From Neospora caninum Liverpool (lineage: Eukaryota > Apicomplexa > Conoidasida > Eucoccidiorida > Sarcocystidae), in contig NC_018396.1 of NCBI RefSeq assembly GCF_000208865.1, forward strand, positions 3,529,101 through 3,593,100: a stretch of 64,000 nt of DNA, in the 5' to 3' direction. This document shows, piece by piece, positions 58,201 to 64,000 of this stretch. Below the pieces are notes generated by a model. The model saw nothing but the letters and a program-made list of their open reading frames with translations, had not been told where the DNA came from and did not search any database. Each line of letters starts with the position of its first letter. Position 1 is the first letter of the stretch. A program made the position numbers and the translations under genes.

Positions 58201-61200
58201 CAAAGCCTCTGCGCTCGGATGCAACGCGAAGCTGAAGGATCTCTCAGACGCGCCGCTCCCCCTGGGCATCCCTCCCAACACCCGCGTGAAAGACGCCTGC
58301 CTCCTCGAGTGCGGCGGCTGCATCGAAGTCCCCACGTGCTACGACGGCTTCCAAAACGGCGAGGAAGAAGGCGTCGACTGCGGAGGGCCCTGCAGGCCGT
58401 GTCACTCCTGCTCGCCGTCGCTCTTCAAAACTCTCGGAGACGCCTACGCCATCACTGACGGCCGTGGCACGCAGCACGGCGCCTTCCGCGAGATCCGGTG
58501 CGCCGACGGATTCGACAAAGTCGGCGGAAAAGAACCCGAAACCCTCGTCTGCCAAGACGGCGTCTTCCCCAACCCCACCCTCAAATGCGATATCCGCAAG
58601 GTCGAGGTCGAGTACGGAACGCTCACCATCGACAACGCCGGGGTAAGAAGGAGAGAAGGCCCGAAAGAACAGCGCCCAGCGGGGGACGCCCCTGGTCTGG
58701 CTCCAGCCGCCCCCTAATGCCCAAGAAAGGCAACGCTGAACTGGCCCATCTTGCTTCGCATCGAACGCCGCCACGAAAACCCCTCGTGCTTACAGATCTG
58801 TTCACGTATATCCGTGGATCTCTCTCGGAGTGCCTGTCTGTGTGTCTCCACCTCTTTATGTCTCGACCTCTCTGTGTCTCCGTCTTTGTGCCTCTATGTC
58901 TCCATCGGGCTCTTCTCGGAGAAAGGCAGGCTATTGCGTGGGGTGGTGTCTCCTGTCGTGTTTGCTTTCTTCTCTAGGACCTCGGCCCCGAGGCAATTCC
59001 ATCGCTCTACTTTGCGCTGCTGCATGCGCTCCGCCTCACGACGCCGTACGAGCTGCGACTGCTGGCCGCGGGGACAGAACGCCGAAGTCGCGAGGCGCTG
59101 ATGGGAGGAGCTGAAGAATGCACAGACGACCCACGCGTCGAGCAGATGGGCTACTCCTGCGACATTCTCGCCTCGTTCTGCAACGCCGAGCTGCATGCGC
59201 TCGCGCAGAGTCAGGGGAAACAACTGCCAGCTTGGCTGCCGCAGGGCGCCAGAGTCAAAGACGCGTGCCCAGCCACGTGTGGAGCTTGTGGTGAGAAAGG
59301 CCCGACGGCAGGAGACGCAACAAAGGGCCAGAAGGGGACAGAAGGGGACAGAAGAAGACAGAAGAGGACAGGGAAAGCGTGGGGGAACAGGCGAGAGGAA
59401 AGGAGAGTGAGACGATGCAGGTTAGCAAGGCGAAACAGACAGACCTGTCTGCGGCTTCCAGCGTGCCTCCCGCTGTTCTTCACAGGTTTTGAGTGTACGG
59501 ACCCAGAAGGAAAAGCCTTCACCTGTCTCCACACTCATATACATATTTTTTATCTATGCCTATATAAATATATAGAGAGAGACATGTGTGTGGGGAAGTG
59601 CAGAGACGATGACAAGGAGAGAGCGTGTATGTGTGGGTATTCGTCTGAAAGGCGTGCAGCGCCTGCTGTTTGTGGCTCGGTTTGCGTTTTAGGTCGGCGT
59701 CGGCGTTTATCCGCCCTGGCGTCTGTCCCCTCTTCCTCGAGGTCTCTCTCTTCTTCGTCTTCTGTGCGTCCTTTGCTTCTGGATTATGGCGTGGCGTGGT
59801 CGACTCCGAATCTCCCGTTTTCTTCGCGCTTCACGGATGAGACGCCTGCGCTGTTCCTCAACAGTCTGTACTCCCAGTTTCTGGACCGGAACTTGGCGCT
59901 CATCGACCGCCGCGACGGCACCCTGCAGTCGGCGGCGGTGGCGATGCGTCAGCGCCCGTTCCTCGTCACTTTCGAGGCGCCCAGCGCCATGCGTCTCTCG
60001 CTCCGCTTCTGGGACAAGGGGTTCGGAGCCTTCTCGCCCCCCGAAGTCGCCAGGGGGCTCTTCGCCGTCGCGGGCCTTCCCCTGCCGACCGCGCAGGAGA
60101 TCTCCTTTGGGCTCCAGCCAGGCGCCCGCGGCCCAGGCGGAGGCGAGGCTGCGAAAATCAGCCCGCACGCCGAAGTGCAATACACGCTGACGAATGAGAG
60201 AAAGACGCTCGTTCCCCTTCAACCCGGCCTCGGCCAGCTCGTCGGAGCCTGTGCGAGCCTGGAAGCCCAAAAGGACCCAAACAGCTGCTGCGGATTCCAC
60301 GCGGAAATGCAGGCAAGGAACCAAACACAGATGCACGAAACAGGGACGATTCACAACCGCACATCTATGCAAAACGACTCACACACGTGTGCGTTTCCGT
60401 GCGCATGCGTAAGGATAGACATGTTCATCCACATCATACACAGACCTACGCCGCCTGCTCTCAACGACCAGTCTACGCATATATATATATATATATATAT
60501 ACGTCAAGGTAATGTATATAAATACGTATGGGGCATAGCGGTTTGCATGGAGGCATGAGGTTAGGTGTGATGGCTTTGATTTCTGGTCTCGTGCACTCGA
60601 CTGCGACGAGCGCTCTCTGTGTTCTTTCCGCGTGGGCGGTAGAAATATGCAAGGGTATATCTCCCTCCAGTCGCCGAGAAGGATGTCTGTGGAGGGTCGA
60701 GTTGGAGGCCAGGCAGGCAGGTGTGCTTCAGGATGGAGACAAGGGGGACACAGTCGAGCTGCGAGGCGGCAAAGACAGAAAGGCGTGGGGTGGGCGCATG
60801 CGCAACAGCCGCACTCGATTTTTTTCGAGGGCAGCCTGCACGCGAGCAGCCAACGGGCATTAACATTGTCGGGCAGTCGACGGACCCTCAATCGTCAGAA
60901 ATGCACAGACGCGCGTCTTCCCTCACATTCCCGTTCTTCCTCCTGTGTGTGCCTGTCCTGTCCTCGTCTTCCTGTCTCTTTCTTTTTCTCTTCGTTTCCT
61001 GCTCTAACCCTCCTTCACTTCTTTCCTCTCGCCTCGCTGCCCACTGCCTTCTCTCGCTTGCCGTCTTCTCTCGCTTGCTGCCTTCTCTCGCTTGCCGTCT
61101 TCTCTCGCTTGCTGCCTTCTCTCGCTTGCCGTCTTCTCTCGCTTGCTGCCTTCTCTCGCTTGCCGTCTTCGCTCCTTTCTCTTCACGTTCGCTCTCTGCT

Positions 61201-63047
61201 TCTTCCATAGCGTCTGGCGCCCGTGCCGTGTCTCTCTGTCTCCTCAGACCCTACTGGACGGGCCCTGTGGGGTCCAGCTGTACACGCAGCGGCTCTCGGC
61301 GGACTCTGTGCAGGCCTTCTGTTCAGGGCGCGTCGGCGACCGTCGCTGTCTCTCTTCTTTCCTTCTTCTCCTCGACTTTTACCGGCGTCGACCCGGCGTC
61401 GGGTGCGGCTATCTGGCCTTTGCGGAGCGCGTCGTGGACGCGTGGTGTGCACGAGACGACGCTGGGAACTTTTGCTTCTCCGAGGTCGAGAAGACACTCG
61501 AGAGCCTCGAGGGGCCGGGCTACCTCGCCGCGAAAACCTCTGACGAGCTCGACAAGGCCTGCCACGCCAGCAGCTGCTATATGAAGAACATTCGCTACCT
61601 GGACGCCATCACGCAGCTCCAGGTGGCCTGGAAGCTCTTGGGCGGCCTCGCCCTCCCGCCAAAGGTCGAGGCCGGTTTCGCCCCGAGCGAGCGACGCAGA
61701 GCCGCCGAACACTCGCCAGACGAACTAGCGGACGGGGGGACAACGCAGCCGAGCAGGCAAACGGACGGAGACAGCAGCAGTCTGAGGCGACTGCAGAAGC
61801 CGGGAGGCGACGGCGAGTCAGCAGAACGGACTGCCAATGGCCTTGAAAGAAGGGCGGCGAAGACGAAGGAAGAGGAAGAAGAGACAGATATTGGAGAGAA
61901 TGGAGAGGAAGCAGATTTAGGGGGGATTGGAGAGGAAAGTGAGAACGAAGTGGAGAAAGGTCAGGTTTCTTCGTTTTCCCTGAGGTCTTCGGTGTCCAGG
62001 CGCCTCGCGTCTCGCCCGCTCTTCTCCGCGTTCGCCTCCTCACGTTCCCCACACACGTTTTCTTTGTCTGCCTCCACGGATTCTCCTGGGTCTTCCGGCC
62101 TTTCTTCTCGTGAGTGGGTCGAGGCCCTCGACGCGCATGCAACTCGCCGCGACCGCGCTTACCACGCGCTCGCCCGTCGTCTGCAGCAGAGCGTCGCCGC
62201 TACGGCGAACATTCTGGGCATTCCTCTGGATGGTTCCACGTTCCTCCCTTCCCACTTTTCTCCTTCCTCGAAATCGCCTTTCTCTGCCGACTCGCCGCCC
62301 CTGGAAACACGCGCTGCCCTGCCAGGCAAACCGACAGACGCGCCCTCTTCACCGGACTCTCCTCGCCTTCTACCCTTCTCTTCCCCTCGCCTTCTACCCT
62401 TCTCTTCCCCTCGGTTCTCGCCTTCTTCCCCTCGGTTCTCGCCTTCTTCACCTTCGGCATCAGCTTCTGGATCTTCGTCTTCTTCCTTTTCTGCGGGCGC
62501 GCCGCGCCGACTGAAGGGCTTGGAGCCGCGAATGGCTGCGCGCTTCGACGGGCCGCTGGGCGAGAGTTTGGAGGAGATGGTGACGCTGATGTGCACAAAG
62601 GTCGAGGGCGACTACTGCCAGCAGACGCTCGTGCTGCTCGCCGAAGAGAGCCCCGTGAAGAACCCCACGCTGGTCATCCAGCCCTGCTCCAGTCGCTGCT
62701 TTGTCCCCATCACGGGTCTCCTGGGAAGCCTCGTGGAGAGCTACGGCGAGCGCTACGCCGACCCCTTCCACAGCGCCCTCGGAAAGATCATGCGCGCCTA
62801 CGGCAGATTCTATTGCACATACGCCGAGTCGGGACAGGTCTGCGGGGAAATCCTGTTCAACAAGTTGAAACACGTTGACGTACCCTCCTTCACCCCTCAG
62901 GGTCTCGAAGTCAACTTCTCGCAGTGCACATGTCCTCAAAGCTTCGTTCAGGTGAGGCAGAGAGGCAGCAAAAAACGAAGCCGCGCGAAAAAGCAAACAC
63001 ACACGCAACGACCCCACAAAGACAATCCACAAACACCTCTGCATACA

Positions 63048-63082
<35 letters not shown>

Positions 63083-64000
63083 ACATATACAGTAAAAGAT
63101 ACAGTAAAATACAGCGTGCGCGTTGCTCTCTGAAGAAGCGTCTGAGTGCCTCTAAATTTGCATCTATGCATGGAGATGCAGACGTGCATATGCCTAAACA
63201 CGGGTCACCGAACCAGGAGGTCTGTTTGTGTAACAGTGGATGGCGTTTTCTCCTTCGAAACGCATCTTCCCAGGTGCACGCTTTTGTGACTGTCGCTGCA
63301 TGCGGAAAACTTTGCTGGGAATAAGCGTGTACGGGTCGCGCGGTGTCGCTCGCGTCTCCGTGACGAGCGTTCTGTGCGTCCGTTCGTTTCCTCGCTCTGC
63401 TCTTCCCTGCCAAGGTTTCCCGCACATGCACGCTCCGGCGCGGTTTTCCCAGCTGTCTCCTTTGTCTCTTCGCCTCTCTGCAGGACGGGCAGTGCGACCG
63501 GTCGTGTTTCAACGAGGCGTGCGGGTGGGACGGTCAGGACTGTCTCGTGCGGCGCATGTTTCCGGAGATTTACGAGGCGCTTCTGTCGCTGGTCTCCCCT
63601 CAGTGCTCAGTTTTTTCCGCAGCCTTCGAGTGCACGCCGCGCTGCAAGAAGCAATACGAGCACCTTCTCCTCTCGCAGGACAAGAACTGTTGCATGGCTG
63701 CAGGCTTTGAGTTGCTTGCCTCTCTCCTCGCGGTGGACGTGACGCATCCGTTGTTCGAGGGCGAGGCGTGGGAGCCTGCTCGGTCGCTCGCCTACCTGGA
63801 GCACCTCTGCGACTTCTCCCTCGACCGCACCTGCTCGCTAGGCAGACCCCGACAGCAGGTGGTGATTTCCACGACCCTCTTGGGAGTCAAGGCCGGGCTG
63901 CTCCTCGCAGACGCCGCCAAGTTGCGAGAAGTCGAAGCCATCATCCGAAAAACCGCCGCACAAAAATTCGCCCTCGTCGACCAAGACGTCGCCCGCAGCG
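42205..64000 (+). CDS. Giant TSR / LNR / six-Cys-module protein, 3' end outside window (at least 22 exons)
   Basis: Exons: 42205-43551, 43993-44140, 44412-44608, 45116-45296, 45939-46195, 46953-47087, 47793-47913, 48387-48551, 48895-49110, 49564-49728, 50210-51162, 51535-52877, 53476-54275, 54600-54863, 55534-55764, 56034-56276, 56662-56757, 57561-58642, 58978-59290, 59693-60312, 61248-62951, 63484-64000 (cut by edge). All phases join, giving about 3700 residues so far. The protein carries 16 TSRs with C-mannosylation-type WxxWxxC and O-fucosylation-type CxxS/TCG motifs, 4 LNRs and 12 six-Cys modules, so it is surely secretory. The start is unclear: Met 42406 opens a hydrophobic leader (MLFLLCLLLPLSL), Met 42205 adds 67 residues, and Met 41689 is also open. 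No transmembrane anchor is seen yet. Microneme or CRMP-complex TSR proteins such as MIC15 are candidates, not shown. Confidence 0.85.
43129..43410 (+). other. First six-Cys module plus LNR 1
   Basis: The module begins CEDDARVEEFGAKC and ends DACPLTCGLC. It is followed at once by an LNR (CAPGC, then LGNTLCDEACNNALC and FDGGDC at 43318-43410). The LNR has the usual six Cys and the Asp/Asn Ca2+-binding positions of Notch repeats. It sits just before TSR 1. Confidence 0.85.
43420..51780 (+). other. Array of 16 thrombospondin type 1 repeats
   Basis: Repeats begin in exon 1 (CVVSDWAEWSNCSVSCGG) and run to exon 12 (CEVAEWGAWSACSKNCGG). Starts in order: exons 1, 2, 3, 4, two in 5, one each in 6, 8, 9 and 10, five in 11, one in 12. 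Most keep WxxWxxC and CxxS/TCG. Repeat 7 (CVVGEWEEWGDCADLC) is split by a long intron and lacks the usual CSxTCG. Repeat 9 has WSPFREC in place of the second Trp. Repeat 13 carries a charged insertion of about 60 residues. Confidence 0.9.
43568..48275. repeat. Intronic (TA)n microsatellites, TSR part of giant gene
   Basis: TA tracts at 43568-43596 (intron 1), 44989-45070 (intron 3), 46241-46273 and 46573-46600 (intron 5), 47152-47180 (intron 6) and a short one near 48256-48268 (intron 7). Several begin within about 50 bases of a donor or acceptor site. All lie outside exons. Confidence 0.88.
51794..52073 (+). other. Second six-Cys module plus LNR 2
   Basis: Module CEDNPDVPVMTGGVEC ... RVQDACPTTCGTC, followed directly by LNR 2 (CAPGC, LGNRHCDEACNNPAC, MDLGDC at 51981-52073). 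It is the same fused arrangement as in exon 1 and lies just after the last TSR. Confidence 0.85.
52074..52877 (+). other. Sushi-like and unassigned region in exon 12
   Basis: After LNR 2 come about 268 residues. The first part has widely spaced Cys resembling a Sushi/CCP unit (VLSCKDAGTRFAGFP, IACRG, PACVPDVCP). It is followed by a segment with LNGIYYRGD, then PKYFLWMHAD and FVWRLTATD, and a closing Cys pair (ARC, DCVDVW). The second part resembles no domain I can name; the LNGxY ... W pattern could be a small beta-sandwich. Confidence 0.45.
53622..53893 (+). other. Third six-Cys module plus LNR 3
   Basis: Module CEDQPDVERVSQKTC ... ALACPQTCGLC, followed directly by LNR 3 (CAFRC, LGNRHCDAACNNAEC, FDRGDC at 53801-53893). 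This module is the most divergent one and lacks the usual TRVKDAC stretch. Confidence 0.82.
54474..54515. repeat. 20-bp tandem repeat in intron 13
   Basis: About two and a half copies of CTCCGCCTGGCCGTCTAG lie inside the intron between exons 13 and 14 of the giant gene. Confidence 0.8.
55168..55222. repeat. (TA)n/(TATATG)n tract in intron 14
   Basis: Interrupted TATATGTA-type repeat in the intron between exons 14 and 15 of the giant gene. Confidence 0.8.
58330..58642 (+). other. NGEEEGVDCGGPC motif and Sushi-like region in exon 18
   Basis: CYDGFQNGEEEGVDCGGPC is followed by RPCHSC and then a Cys-spaced stretch (EIRCADGFDKVGG, LVCQDGVF, LKCDI) typical of a Sushi/CCP unit. The DCGGPC motif occurs in secreted multidomain proteins of various protists and bacteria (recalled, not searched). 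Confidence 0.55.
59325..59372. repeat. 10-bp purine-rich repeats in intron 19
   Basis: Four to five imperfect copies of GGGGACAGAA follow shortly after the donor site at the end of exon 19. Confidence 0.75.
60479..60501. repeat. (TA)n microsatellite in intron 20
   Basis: TA run shortly downstream of the two alternative donor sites of exon 20. Confidence 0.85.
61046..61170. repeat. 17-bp pyrimidine minisatellite in intron 20
   Basis: About seven alternating copies of the 17-mers CTTCTCTCGCTTGCCGT and CTTCTCTCGCTTGCTGC, so the full period is 34 bp. The array ends about 78 bases before the acceptor of exon 21 and extends its polypyrimidine tract. Confidence 0.92.
62360..62455 (+). repeat. Coding minisatellite in exon 21
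   Basis: Degenerate tandem units of 24 and 18 bp encode Pro/Ser/Arg-rich repeats (PRLLPFSS twice, then PRFSPSS twice). They lie within a Ser/Pro-rich, probably disordered linker of the giant protein, so copy-number change would keep the frame. Confidence 0.88.
63049..63082. repeat. (TA)n microsatellite in intron 21
   Basis: TA run in the last visible intron of the giant gene, between exons 21 and 22. Confidence 0.88.
63484..63542 (+). other. LNR 4-like motif
   Basis: DGQCDRSCFNEACGWDGQDC matches the C-terminal half of a Lin-Notch repeat. The preceding CTCPQSFVQ in exon 21 may supply the first Cys pair across the intron. The frame continues to the window edge with further Cys residues (SPQCSVF, FECTPRC, NCCMAAG). 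Confidence 0.7.

Larger units (their letters stand above)
54080..59290 (+). other. Array of nine free six-Cys modules (ShKT-like Cys order)
   Basis: Consensus: C-x-D/N-D/N-P-x-V-x(2)-M-G-Y-x-C, a helical stretch to a third Cys, L-x-D-L, P-P-G-I-P, T-R-V-K-D-A-C, P-K-T-C, x(2), C. Copies sit at the end of exon 13, in exons 14, 15 and 16, across exons 17/18, three more in exon 18, and one in exon 19. The six-Cys order with a C-x(3)-C-x(2)-C end is that of ShKT domains, but the 20-25 residue stretch before TRVKDAC makes each unit longer (about 60-65 residues). Confidence 0.85.

Noticed and set aside
42205..64000. Naming the giant gene MIC15 or a CRMP
   Set aside because: TSRs and LNRs are suggestive, but I cannot recall or verify those sequences. 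A database search is required, so no name is asserted.

Overview
The window looks like nuclear DNA of a tissue-cyst-forming coccidian apicomplexan (Toxoplasma / Neospora / Hammondia group). The reasons are many small exons with canonical GT-AG introns, frequent TGCATGC-type words and (TA)n/(CA)n microsatellites inside introns, long 5' and 3' flanks, and a giant thrombospondin-repeat surface/secretory protein. The species cannot be fixed from sequence alone. No tRNA, rRNA, CRISPR array or mobile-element gene was seen.

Layout, left to right. 1735-10566 (minus): an importin-7/8-type karyopherin in 13 exons, reconstructed end to end (about 1116 aa). 13948-14226 (minus): a 92-aa MOZART1 protein of the gamma-tubulin complex. 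14883-17772 (plus): a seven-TM protein resembling plant MLO proteins that ends in EF-hands, in 10 exons, divergent from MOZART1. 18556-21995 (minus): an ABHD17-like alpha/beta hydrolase in 7 exons with a complete Ser-Asp-His triad, convergent with the MLO-like gene. 26450-32164 (plus): an unrecognised 1152-aa protein in 6 exons. 34593-35480 (plus): an intronless CGR1/CCDC86-type nucleolar protein. 37418-38960 (plus): a tentative 261-aa three-exon gene. About 42205 to the right edge (plus): at least 22 exons of a very large secreted or membrane protein, truncated by the window.

The large gene is the most striking object. It encodes 16 thrombospondin type 1 repeats (TSRs), 4 Lin-Notch repeats (LNRs) and 12 copies of a six-cysteine module with ShKT-like cysteine order, plus Sushi-like and unassigned regions. 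It probably acts in the secretory pathway or at the parasite surface, as microneme and CRMP-associated TSR proteins do. A match to a named protein such as MIC15 is possible but cannot be shown here.

The other genes are mostly unrelated housekeeping functions: nuclear transport, microtubule nucleation, ribosome biogenesis and protein depalmitoylation. They do not form a pathway. Long TA microsatellites are dense in 2-8 kb and 43-63 kb and absent from about 8 to 36.5 kb. All exon models come from reading frames, splice signals and recalled family motifs; no alignment or transcript data were available.
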